Positions 20,001 through 27,096 of a DNA stretch of 64,000 bases are shown here, piece by piece. Source of the DNA: PNNG01 sp964577055 (GTDB lineage: Bacteria > Bacteroidota > Bacteroidia > UBA7662); contig CAZNWC010000012.1 of NCBI GenBank assembly GCA_964577055.1, positions 1 through 64,000 of the forward strand, read 5' to 3'. The position numbers and the translations under genes are program-made. Positions within the stretch are counted from its first letter, which is position 1. Every line of letters starts with the position of its first letter. The notes beneath the pieces were generated by a model. The model was not told the DNA's origin, searched no databases, and saw only the letters and a list, made by a program, of their open reading frames with translations.

Positions 20001-21503
20001 TCTGTACATCCCGGCCAAGACCGTTTACGTTTTATGGGTGCCTATGCGGCCATGGACTTGCAGGTATTCGACTTAGACATTCAGGGCATACCCGAAATTC
20101 GTTCGGCTGATGCGATCATTGTTCCCGATAGTGGTAAGGCCATTGTGAGCAAAGAAGCCAGGATGATTCCGTTGAAAAATGCAGTACTTTTATTTGATTC
20201 GGTTCAGCAGGTTCACCGTGTATACAAGGCTTCAGTAGATATTCTAGGACGGAAAAAATTTGAAGCTGAGGGTATTTACGATTATGTGAATAGTGACCAA
20301 AATCGCCAGTCTATTTTTCTCAATACGTTGCGGCCAAATATCAGAGGAATTACGGTTGGGAGCGGAACCATACCTGCTGATTCCAATTTTATGCTCAACC
20401 CAGGCTTTGGTTTTGCTGGCGGAGTATCGTTAAGTAGTGAGCAGAAGGCACTTTCTTTTAATGGCGTAGTAAAACTTACCCAGTTAGCAGATACATTGCG
20501 TCATGTTCCTTTCCGGTACAATAGTGCGTTTGAACCCTCCATGACGCATTTGGAAGTTCCTGAATTTAAGGATGAAAGCAATAAACGCACATTTTGCGGT
20601 ATCATGTTGAATTTGGCAAGCAATCGTATCTATGCAGCTATAGGTGGTCCAAAAATCGCAGGCATTGATTCGATTTTGATGGAGACTTCAGGTGTAGTAA
20701 AATACGACGCAATCGCAGATGTATATGAAGTTGGACCTTCTGAAAACGTTGTAGAAGGCAGCTTGGTTGGGAACAAACTCGTTGTGAAAAACAAAAATGA
20801 AGTTGTTGTGGCGACGGGTAAAATCAGGTTGGGTTTTGACAAGGAGCCCATACGGTTTGCAGCCGCCGGAGAAATCACACACCGTTACAAGGAAGGAAAA
20901 ACCGACATGCTATTAAGTGTGCTGATTGACCTTTTGCTACCTGATGAAGCTTTGAAGTTATTTTACAACCAATTGGTTGACTATTCTTTTGGTGCTCAAG
21001 ATGTGAACAACGACCAGGAATATGTCAAAATTGCTTTTTCGAATTTGAGTGACGGACGCGACAGGGATCGATTGGTGAAGGGATTGGAAGAAGAAGGTGT
21101 TGTAGTACGCACCGAGGTTACTGATCATCTTTTTGTGTTGAGCAATTTGGACTTGAGTTGGGATGGAGATACACGATCTTTCAGGTCAAAGGAAACAGTT
21201 GGCATAGCAAACATGAATGGAGAAGTGGTGAATAAACGGTTGAATGGCATATTTGAGATACAGATTTTACCCACTGGCAGAACCTTTAACTTGTTGGTGG
21301 AGCCATCTCAGGAAACCTATTTCTTTTTCAATTACCGAACAGGCCGCATTTATCCGGTTTCCACTTTAATGGAGTTTAATGATGCGGTAAAAAAGGGGCT
21401 TGGTAAGAAAAAGAAAAAAGGCCTCGACAATAAAGTATCGATGGGTATTACGCAAAACCGTGATCGTTTGGTGAGTCGACATGATAATTGGTTAAAGCAA
21501 TAG
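17082..21503 (+). CDS. Very large secreted protein of unknown function
   Basis: A 1473-residue protein that I do not recognise. The likely start is TTG at 17082, giving an ideal signal peptide (MRKNSAVIFAKGIFLFACLW, cleavage near SIAAQ); TTG 17040 would add a hydrophilic extension. The body has no membrane segment, no lipobox and no T9SS sorting domain, so it should be periplasmic or loosely outer-membrane associated. It reads as long runs of alternating-hydrophobic beta strands with repeated YGxGR/F..N/D..RF-type turns, and ends in a lysine-rich stretch (KKGLGKKKKKGLDNK). It overlaps prmA and ends one base before plsY, so it is locked into the operon. An envelope-structural or assembly role is only a guess from size and location. 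Confidence 0.8.
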   Translation: MRKNSAVIFAKGIFLFACLWCNSIAAQQRLEFSNSYELFLKELTEQINASKRDDYKKLVADFTQSWNSEYIDAQKDVIIRAANDMKRKRLAIYPYFGNYLELLQQIKAVDVSAKRFYEWHSIYAKVMGLNQRSIDQYVRSSIDFYGTNAIYLSNAIRWDAGLADYTFEFEDNQVRVRFPALNLRCEYFNDSIVIRNTTGFWLPVEQRFEGSGGSIDWLRAGFPQDSVYANLKSFTINLKQFQLDADSVLLFNKGLNRFIPGALQEKCTANPNPETVNFPRFTSFEGELNLKNIFKNVSVRGKYALYGNRYMAVGTRREPAEVFIYKNDTTTVRALSQQFAIRKTEIYATNAEVTVVLRKDSIYHPGISMRFTTADRKLLLFLEPGAINKIPFSNSYHQLDTYCEALSWKIDDPIMEFKMQTGLSEAIAVFTSKDYFDQREYLAAQGYATYNPLVRLYQYGRQVGENYFEADGFAAFMKLPLNSIRTLLIDLANQGFIYYDRELEEITLLKKLYHYNAASAGRIDFDIIKFVSKTSQESNAILNISTRELQVNGVNVVILSDTHTVFTVPTGRKMLVTKNRGMEFSGHVHAGTLDFFGDGFTFNYDSFMVRMQNVDSMRFQILTGRYDVRGQPVLAQIQNALENITGTLYIDDPSNKSARKPLYQYPYFVSKQESFVYYDKPDIQQGAYKRDGFYFKVDPFVLDSLDFAGSTSRLQLSGVLVSNIFPEIREKLRFQDDLSLGFSTRTPETGYQVYGGKGRYFSNLTLDRQGLHGYGRLEYLTSVSRSNNYTFLPDKTTSQLDVFDIAKGPYQSTSFPQVNGKDIGMVWLAKADSMLLYKGPSPFEMYEGLVLFEGNLVYKPSNLYGDGVIMYGRDKVLSRQFVMEQQKASAAQLRLEIASNTPDLLALKTDDLSGEIDFSIRYGKFVNRTGFTRVELPYNEYEARLEKLEWDLRKNTLVLGSKEDMKTPKTTFSSVHPGQDRLRFMGAYAAMDLQVFDLDIQGIPEIRSADAIIVPDSGKAIVSKEARMIPLKNAVLLFDSVQQVHRVYKASVDILGRKKFEAEGIYDYVNSDQNRQSIFLNTLRPNIRGITVGSGTIPADSNFMLNPGFGFAGGVSLSSEQKALSFNGVVKLTQLADTLRHVPFRYNSAFEPSMTHLEVPEFKDESNKRTFCGIMLNLASNRIYAAIGGPKIAGIDSILMETSGVVKYDAIADVYEVGPSENVVEGSLVGNKLVVKNKNEVVVATGKIRLGFDKEPIRFAAAGEITHRYKEGKTDMLLSVLIDLLLPDEALKLFYNQLVDYSFGAQDVNNDQEYVKIAFSNLSDGRDRDRLVKGLEEEGVVVRTEVTDHLFVLSNLDLSWDGDTRSFRSKETVGIANMNGEVVNKRLNGIFEIQILPTGRTFNLLVEPSQETYFFFNYRTGRIYPVSTLMEFNDAVKKGLGKKKKKGLDNKVSMGITQNRDRLVSRHDNWLKQ

Positions 21504-21504
21504 G

Positions 21505-22152
21505 ATGTTTGATGTGACTGTATGGCCATTGTATGTAGTGGCGTATTTATTGGGGTCAATACCAACAGCCGTTTGGATAGGCAAAATATTCTATGGGACC
21601 GATGTACGGGATCATGGGAGCAAGAATGCAGGAGCAACCAATACATACCGTGTTTTGGGGAGACGGGCGGCCATTCCTGTATTGCTGATAGACATTGTGA
21701 AGGGCTTTTCGGCTACATCGCTGATACATTTGTACCCTGATTTGTTGGTGCGTGACAGTAGTGCATTTGTGCTGGTAAAAATCCTATGTGGTGCCTTAGC
21801 GGTGGTAGGCCATTTGTTTCCTGTATTTGCCGGGTTCAGGGGCGGAAAGGGTGTTGCAACCATGTTTGGAATGGTGATAGGATTGCATCCTGCGGCAGCG
21901 GGTGTAAGTTTGCTTGGTTTTTTGTTCACGTATGCTTTAAGCAGCTTTGTTTCATTGGGCAGTATTGTAGCGTCGCTTGTTTTTTTAGTATCCGTACTCT
22001 TTATTTTCACAGACGACCGAACGGCCATGGTTGTGTTTGCTATCATGCAATTCTTGCTCATTATATTTACTCATCGGAAAAATATTGGAAGATTGCGTGA
22101 CGGTTCGGAAAAAGCCATTCGCATATTTTCAAAAACAAGAAGTTTGTCATGA
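21505..22152 (+). CDS. plsY: Glycerol-3-phosphate acyltransferase PlsY
   Basis: A 215-residue inner-membrane enzyme that acylates glycerol 3-phosphate from acyl-phosphate, the first step of phospholipid synthesis. Signatures present are LGSIPTAVWIGK, the DVRDHGSKNAGATNTYRVLG loop with the catalytic Ser and conserved G-N-x-G-A-T-N, and FRGGKGVAT. About five hydrophobic membrane segments. It starts one base after the giant secreted protein's stop and overlaps clpS by the four bases ATGA. Confidence 0.96.
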   Translation: MFDVTVWPLYVVAYLLGSIPTAVWIGKIFYGTDVRDHGSKNAGATNTYRVLGRRAAIPVLLIDIVKGFSATSLIHLYPDLLVRDSSAFVLVKILCGALAVVGHLFPVFAGFRGGKGVATMFGMVIGLHPAAAGVSLLGFLFTYALSSFVSLGSIVASLVFLVSVLFIFTDDRTAMVVFAIMQFLLIIFTHRKNIGRLRDGSEKAIRIFSKTRSLS

Positions 22153-22427
22153 AATTATCGCATACAAAATTCCGGGAAGAAGAAGAGCTGGACGTAGCGG
22201 TTGAGCAGGAATTGTCGATTGTGCTTTACAATGATGAGGTAAATACATTTGATCATGTGATCGAATGTTTGATGGCGTATTGCAGCCATTCCCCCGAACA
22301 AGCCGAACAATGTGCTTGGATTACGCATTTAAAAGGCAAATGTGCGGTTAAAAATGGGAGTTTGGACGTATTGAAAGCACCTTGTGAGGCTTTGCAGTCG
22401 CAGGGATTGAGTGCAGTGATTGAATAA
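22149..22427 (+). CDS. clpS: ATP-dependent Clp protease adaptor ClpS
   Basis: A 92-residue adaptor that binds the Clp_N domain of ClpA/ClpC and delivers N-degron substrates. The core IVLYNDEVNTFDHVIECLM matches the ClpS N-end-recognition fold with the conserved N-D pair, followed by EQAEQCAWITHLKGKCAVKNG as in Bacteroidota ClpS. Start overlaps the plsY stop (ATGA). Its most likely partner is ClpC at 11669. Confidence 0.92.
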   Translation: MKLSHTKFREEEELDVAVEQELSIVLYNDEVNTFDHVIECLMAYCSHSPEQAEQCAWITHLKGKCAVKNGSLDVLKAPCEALQSQGLSAVIE

Positions 22428-22434
22428 TACACCA

Positions 22435-23238
22435 ATGCTAAACAGAATTATAGTTGTTGCTTTTATCCTCAGTTTGGTGCTGGGGTGCAAACGTGTGCCA
22501 ATAACGGGTAGAAAACAAGTCACCTTGCTCAAGGAGAGCGAGTTGGTTGGCATGAGCGAACAAGAATACCGAAAGTTTTTATCTGAAAACAAGGTAGTCA
22601 AGGGGTCGTTGGATGCACAGAGAGTGGAGCGAATAGGCAAACAAATTGCTGCTGCAGTTGAAAACTATTACAGAAAAAATAAACTTGAAAGTGAACTGGG
22701 CAATTTTGCCTGGGAGTTCAATTTGGTTTTAGACTCTGCGGTGAATGCTTGGTGTATGCCTGGAGGTAAAGTGGTTTTTTATACAGGTATTTTGCCTATT
22801 TGTGCTGATGATGATGGTTTGGCGGTGGTAATGGGGCATGAAATTGCACATGCGGTTGCGAAACATGGCAATGAGCGCATGAGCCAAGGCATGATGGCAC
22901 AATTGGGTGCAGTAGCACTTTCTGTAGCAACTAGTTCACAACCTGAGGCCACACAAAACTTATTCATGCAAGCATATGGTGCAGGAGCCAGCTTGGGCGT
23001 GCTTTTGCCTTTCAGTAGGAAGCATGAGTCGGAGGCGGATAGATTGGGTTTGGTGTTCATGGCCATGGCCGGCTTTGATCCTGATAAGGCACCTGCATTT
23101 TGGGAACGAATGGCGGCACTAGGCGGGGGTGGTCGGCCCCCGGTTTTCATCAGTTCGCATCCAAGCCATGAAACCAGAATCAACGATTTGAAAAGCTACA
23201 TTCCAGTGGCCAAACAACTTGCTTCACAATACCGTTAA
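22435..23238 (+). CDS. M48-family metalloprotease lipoprotein
   Basis: A 267-residue membrane-anchored zinc protease of the LoiP/YcaL (Oma1-related) type. The lipobox is LVLGC with Cys18. The zinc site is MGHEIAHAVAKHG (His135, Glu136, His139), and the third ligand is Glu200 in KHESEADRLG. The ATG at 22435 is used; a TTG at 22420 lies inside clpS and would only add a short polar leader ahead of the signal peptide. The probable role is quality control of envelope proteins, shared with the HtrA protease at 27097. Confidence 0.92.
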   Translation: MLNRIIVVAFILSLVLGCKRVPITGRKQVTLLKESELVGMSEQEYRKFLSENKVVKGSLDAQRVERIGKQIAAAVENYYRKNKLESELGNFAWEFNLVLDSAVNAWCMPGGKVVFYTGILPICADDDGLAVVMGHEIAHAVAKHGNERMSQGMMAQLGAVALSVATSSQPEATQNLFMQAYGAGASLGVLLPFSRKHESEADRLGLVFMAMAGFDPDKAPAFWERMAALGGGGRPPVFISSHPSHETRINDLKSYIPVAKQLASQYR

Positions 23239-23247
23239 TCCAGAACG

Positions 23248-23610
23248 ATGCCCTATCTCTTCAATACGATGCCCTTTGTCGTCCCTACTACCGATGGCAA
23301 AGAAATAAAGGAGTTTGTAGGTTTGGCCAGTACTCAAACCGATGGATTTAGTATTGCGCGTATGGTTGCACCTCCCGGCTGGTCGGAGCCTTTTCAGACA
23401 CCCGATTTCGATGAAATTACCATTGTGCTTTCTGGTAGAAAACAATTTGAAATTGATGGAGAAACCGTGGTGCTGAATGCCGGTGAGTGTATCACTGTAT
23501 TTGCAGGAAGTCGTGTCAAATATGCGAATCCTTTCGACGAACCGGCCATGTATTGGTCGATTTGTATGCCAGCATTCTCTTTGGCGCGTGTACACCGAGA
23601 AGCACCATAA
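23248..23610 (+). CDS. Cupin-domain protein
   Basis: A 120-residue single-domain cupin: MVAPPGWSEPFQTPDFDEITIVLSG is motif 1 and LNAGECITVFAGSRVKYANP motif 2. The usual metal-binding His pair of motif 1 (HxH) is not present (P-F-Q-T-P-D instead), so metal binding is doubtful and the role may be sugar or ligand binding. It sits within the co-directional run, nine bases after the M48 protease and four bases before the NlpC/P60 gene. Confidence 0.8.
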   Translation: MPYLFNTMPFVVPTTDGKEIKEFVGLASTQTDGFSIARMVAPPGWSEPFQTPDFDEITIVLSGRKQFEIDGETVVLNAGECITVFAGSRVKYANPFDEPAMYWSICMPAFSLARVHREAP

Positions 23611-23614
23611 GGTT

Positions 23615-24136
23615 ATGAACAAATTGAAGCAGCTTGCCCATTTGTTTTTTTTGCTGCTTGTATTGTCTGCTTGTGCCTCCAAAAAGCAAGTTCAAGTAGA
23701 TAAGTCTGCCGAAAGCAAGGCAATACGCGAAAAATATACACGAATTACCGGACAAGGCATACCAGGGGAGCACCTTCCGTTGTATCAGTACGTTGAGGAA
23801 TGGTGGGGTGTTCCACATAAAATTGGTGGTTTAGACAGCAGCGGTATAGATTGTTCGGGTTTTGTTTATAGGCTTTTTCGGGAAGTATATGGCAAAGAAG
23901 TAGCACGTTCCACAGATGGGCTGCTTAAGACCGTCGCGGTATGTGATACAGTTGATTTGGTTACTGGAGATTTGGTTTTCATTGTATTTCAAGGTCGTAA
24001 AAAACCGTCGCATGTTGGTGTGTATTTGCAAAACGGAAGATTTGCACACGCCTCCACAAGCAAGGGGGTCCGCGTAGATTTTATGCGAGATGTATACTAC
24101 AGCAAGCAACAATTCATTGGAGGAAAATTACCATGA
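23615..24136 (+). CDS. NlpC/P60 cell-wall endopeptidase lipoprotein
   Basis: A 173-residue lipoprotein of the Spr/NlpC type that cleaves peptidoglycan stem peptides. The lipobox is VLSAC with Cys20. Catalytic Cys80 lies in GIDCSGFVYRLF, His133 in KPSHVGVYL, and the third polar residue His145 in FAHAS. The start is the ATG at 23615, which directly yields the signal peptide; the longer open frame to 23477 runs through the cupin gene. It overlaps the following sirtuin gene by ATGA. Confidence 0.93.
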   Translation: MNKLKQLAHLFFLLLVLSACASKKQVQVDKSAESKAIREKYTRITGQGIPGEHLPLYQYVEEWWGVPHKIGGLDSSGIDCSGFVYRLFREVYGKEVARSTDGLLKTVAVCDTVDLVTGDLVFIVFQGRKKPSHVGVYLQNGRFAHASTSKGVRVDFMRDVYYSKQQFIGGKLP

Positions 24137-24831
24137 GCAAGAGACCTACCTTGGTGGTGTTGACAGGAGCAGGGATGAGTGCCGAAAGTGGATTGGGGAC
24201 ATTCAGAGGGAACGATGGTCTTTGGGAAAACCACAATATTGAAGATGTAGCATCGATTCAGGGCTGGTACAAGAATCCGGAGTTGGTGCTGGCATTTTAC
24301 AATGCGCGAAGAAAGGCAGCAGCACTGGCCAATCCCAATGCTGGTCATTTCGCCTTAGCCGCTTTGGAAGAACTGCTGCATGTAAAAGTGATTACCCAAA
24401 ATGTTGACAGTTTGCATGAGAAAGCAGGTTCTCTAAATGTGTTGCATTTGCATGGCAGATTAGATCAGAAACGGAGCTTTAAAAGCCATGACCACATTGT
24501 GCCATGGACAGAAGATTTGCATTTGGGCGATTTGGCTCCCGACGGGAGTCAATGGCGACCGCATATTGTGTGGTTTGGAGAAGAGGTCCCTGCTATGCTT
24601 GAAGCATTGCAGTGGATGGCTGAGGCGGATTTTTTTGCTGTAATTGGCACCTCTCTGCAGGTGTATCCAGCGGCGGGACTGATTCACGAAGTGCCAGATC
24701 ACGCGCCTTGTTTTTTGGTTGATCCCCATGAGATAGAGCACAAAGGAGGGATTACACATTTCAAGCACATCAAAGAATCGGCAAGTACCGGGGTATTTTC
24801 ATTGCGCGAACAGCTTGAAGCATTGTTGTGA
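24133..24831 (+). CDS. cobB: NAD-dependent protein deacylase (sirtuin, CobB type)
   Basis: A 232-residue Sir2 protein. NAD-binding GAGMSAESGLGTFRG is followed by TQNVDSLHEKAG and catalytic His107 in HLHG. Tyr56 and Arg59 (FYNARR) match the Y-x-x-R pair that recognises succinyl/malonyl-lysine in SIRT5-like sirtuins, so deacylation of acidic acyl groups is likely. The small domain lacks the four zinc-binding cysteines (HGRLDQKRSFKSHDHIVPW has none), as in a subset of bacterial sirtuins. Start overlaps the NlpC/P60 stop. Confidence 0.93.
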   Translation: MSKRPTLVVLTGAGMSAESGLGTFRGNDGLWENHNIEDVASIQGWYKNPELVLAFYNARRKAAALANPNAGHFALAALEELLHVKVITQNVDSLHEKAGSLNVLHLHGRLDQKRSFKSHDHIVPWTEDLHLGDLAPDGSQWRPHIVWFGEEVPAMLEALQWMAEADFFAVIGTSLQVYPAAGLIHEVPDHAPCFLVDPHEIEHKGGITHFKHIKESASTGVFSLREQLEALL

Positions 24832-24859
24832 GCATAATTTAAGGTAACTTCAAGCACTT

Positions 24860-25324
24860 ATGATGCTGGTTCTCGTTTTTGTAATTGTGCTGGGTTTGCT
24901 ATTGCTATTTGCCGAATTGTTCATTGTTCCCGGTGTTACATTTGTAGGCTTAGCAGGGGCGCTGTTATTGGGTGTAGGCATTTGGCAGATATATGAGCAA
25001 TATGGCCTTCTAACCGGGCATTTGTCGTTATTGATCATGCTTGCCATAAGTGGTTGGGTGGTTTGGAAGAGCTTTAAAACCAGGTTTTGGAGAAAGTTTG
25101 AACTGCACCAGCAAATTGAAAGTAAGTCAACGGTAGATGCCGCTGATTTAGGGCTCAGTGTGGGTCAAATAGGTAAAACGATTACAGCCTTACGTCCGCA
25201 AGGAACCGCTAAATTTGATATGGTAAAAATTGAAGTAGAATCAATTGTAGGTTGGATTGATCAAGGTCAACATGTAGAGATTACCCAAATAGAAGGAAAA
25301 AAAGTATTTATTAAAACAAAATAA
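24860..25324 (+). CDS. NfeD-like membrane protein
   Basis: A 154-residue protein: three hydrophobic helices (about 1-70), then a soluble C-terminal OB-fold (GLSVGQIGKTITALRPQGTAKF ... VEITQIEGKKVFIK), the short NfeD1b architecture. NfeD proteins pair with flotillin-like scaffolds, and the next gene, one base away, encodes FloA. An ATG at 24863 is an alternative start. A 28-base gap separates it from the sirtuin gene. Confidence 0.9.
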   Translation: MMLVLVFVIVLGLLLLFAELFIVPGVTFVGLAGALLLGVGIWQIYEQYGLLTGHLSLLIMLAISGWVVWKSFKTRFWRKFELHQQIESKSTVDAADLGLSVGQIGKTITALRPQGTAKFDMVKIEVESIVGWIDQGQHVEITQIEGKKVFIKTK

Positions 25325-25325
25325 T

Positions 25326-26303
25326 ATGCCAGATTTAGTTATGCTCTTAGTTGGAATTGGGGGAGTGGTCTTCCTGTTATTCCTGTTCTTGTACTTCATT
25401 CCAGTAAACTTGTGGATTACCGCGGTTTTTTCGGGTGTCAAAATCAGTATTCTCGACTTGGTCTTGATGCGTATTCGAAAAGTTCCGCCGAGTATAGTGG
25501 TGAATGCTTTGATTACTTCAACCAAAGCTGGTTTACGTGTTACCTCTAATGATATTGAAACGCACTATCTTGCCGGTGGGCACGTAAATAACGTGATTCG
25601 CGCCTTGATTTCGGCTGAAAAGGCGAATATTGCCCTCGATTTCAAAGCCGCCACGGCCATTGACTTGGCTGGTAGAGATGTATTTGAGGCCGTGCAAATG
25701 TCGGTGAACCCGAAAGTTATTGACACTCCACCTGTGGCAGCCGTTGCCAAAGACGGTATTCAATTGATTGCAAAAGCCCGCGTAACCGTACGTGCCAATA
25801 TCAAACAATTGGTGGGCGGTGCCGGCGAAGAAACCATCTTGGCCAGGGTAGGTGAAGGTGTAGTTTCGTCGATTGGTTCAGCTGTGAATCACAAAGAAGT
25901 GCTTGAAAATCCAGATCAGATTTCGAAAGTGGTTTTGTCGAAAGGATTGGATGCTGGAACAGCATTCGAAATTCTGTCGATTGATATAGCCGACGTAGAT
26001 GTAGGAAAGAACATTGGGGCTGTGCTGCAAACCGACCAAGCGGAAGCAGACAAGAAAATTGCCCAAGCCCGAGCCGAAGAACGACGTGCCATGGCGGTTG
26101 CCTTGGAGCAAGAACACGTGGCCTTGGCCCAAGAGGCTCGTGCCAAGGTGATTGAAGCTGAAGCACAAATTCCTATTGCCATGGCGGAAGCATTTCGCAA
26201 CGGTCAGTTGGGAATCATGGATTACTACAAAATGCAGAATATCAAAGCCGATACTGAAATGCGTGATAGCATTGCTAAGCCTGGTGGTGGTAAAGCCAAA
26301 TGA
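25326..26303 (+). CDS. floA: Flotillin-like protein FloA
   Basis: A 325-residue membrane scaffold of functional membrane microdomains. Two hydrophobic N-terminal hairpin segments (VMLLVGIGGVVFLLFLFLYF and PVNLWITAVFSG) precede a PHB/SPFH domain and a helical region rich in A, E and R (about 225-290) that oligomerises. The FloA-typical RIRKVPPSIVVNALI segment follows the anchor. Last gene of the long plus-strand run; a strong bidirectional terminator follows 26 bases later. Confidence 0.95.
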   Translation: MPDLVMLLVGIGGVVFLLFLFLYFIPVNLWITAVFSGVKISILDLVLMRIRKVPPSIVVNALITSTKAGLRVTSNDIETHYLAGGHVNNVIRALISAEKANIALDFKAATAIDLAGRDVFEAVQMSVNPKVIDTPPVAAVAKDGIQLIAKARVTVRANIKQLVGGAGEETILARVGEGVVSSIGSAVNHKEVLENPDQISKVVLSKGLDAGTAFEILSIDIADVDVGKNIGAVLQTDQAEADKKIAQARAEERRAMAVALEQEHVALAQEARAKVIEAEAQIPIAMAEAFRNGQLGIMDYYKMQNIKADTEMRDSIAKPGGGKAK

Positions 26304-26321
26304 TAAGCTTCATATGAGACC

Positions 26322-26352
26322 AAAAAAAAGCCGGCAGTGCCGGCTTTTTTTA
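26322..26352. terminator. Bidirectional terminator between floA and the convergent gene
   Basis: GCCGGC (26330-26335), loop AGT, GCCGGC (26339-26344), preceded by eight A and followed by seven to eight T, so it works on both strands for floA and the secreted protein gene at 26369. Confidence 0.93.
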
Positions 26353-26368
26353 TAGTGGTGTCTTCCCT

Positions 26369-27007
26369 TTAGTAAGCGAGGAAATCTACCAGATACATGA
26401 TAAACTTGTCGCTGTTTACTACTTGGCGACGGTTACCGATCAGCAATTCGAAATATTTGGCAGATGATCCGTCTTTACCACGACTCATGCTAACTGCAAA
26501 TTGATCGTTCAAGCGGTACTGCATGAACAAAGTTTCATTCTTAACCTTTACGGTATCGCTGTCAACATAATTTTGGCGCAATTGCTTCACCTTTTCCAGC
26601 AGGTTTTTGGCGTCGCTTTCATCGATGGTGATGAAGTTGTATGAAACCTGAGGGAAACGTTCTTCGTAGAATTTTGTTTCTGCTTTTCCATTTAAAAGAT
26701 CTGCAAGTGGCAAGTCTGCTACTTGGCCATTGATGGTTTGTGTTGCTGCAACATGGTGTTTGCCGATTACAAGGAATTTGTCACCATTGTCGGTACGCTT
26801 GACTGCCACCATTTCAAATGCACTGCGGTCTTTTTCGTTTTCTGAAACCAAATCTTTTACCGTGTATGTTACGGCTTCATCAGCATCGCCTTTTACGACG
26901 CTTGTTTTGATGTAGCTGTCGGTAACACGCTGGGCTTGAACCGCAATGCTGGTGAAGGACATGCCTGCTGTAATCAGCAAGGCAAATGCTAGGGTATTTC
27001 TTTTCAT
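26369..27007 (-). CDS. Secreted protein of unknown function
   Basis: A 212-residue protein with a clear signal peptide (MKRNTLAFALLITAGMSFTS, cleavage after about residue 26 at VQAQ). No family recognised. The mature part is acidic and lysine-rich with regular beta and helix alternation (FITIDESDAKNLLEKVKQLRQNY) and no cysteines, sorting domain or lipobox, so it is probably periplasmic. It is transcribed alone, between the shared terminator and an 89-base spacer downstream of htrA. Confidence 0.75.
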   Translation of the reverse strand: MKRNTLAFALLITAGMSFTSIAVQAQRVTDSYIKTSVVKGDADEAVTYTVKDLVSENEKDRSAFEMVAVKRTDNGDKFLVIGKHHVAATQTINGQVADLPLADLLNGKAETKFYEERFPQVSYNFITIDESDAKNLLEKVKQLRQNYVDSDTVKVKNETLFMQYRLNDQFAVSMSRGKDGSSAKYFELLIGNRRQVVNSDKFIMYLVDFLAY

Positions 27008-27096
27008 AGGATAGCTTTATTTGACTGCAATCTATAAACTACTCGCATAAAAACCATGAAAATTTGACGAATTGTTCCGCTTCCTATACCAAATTG

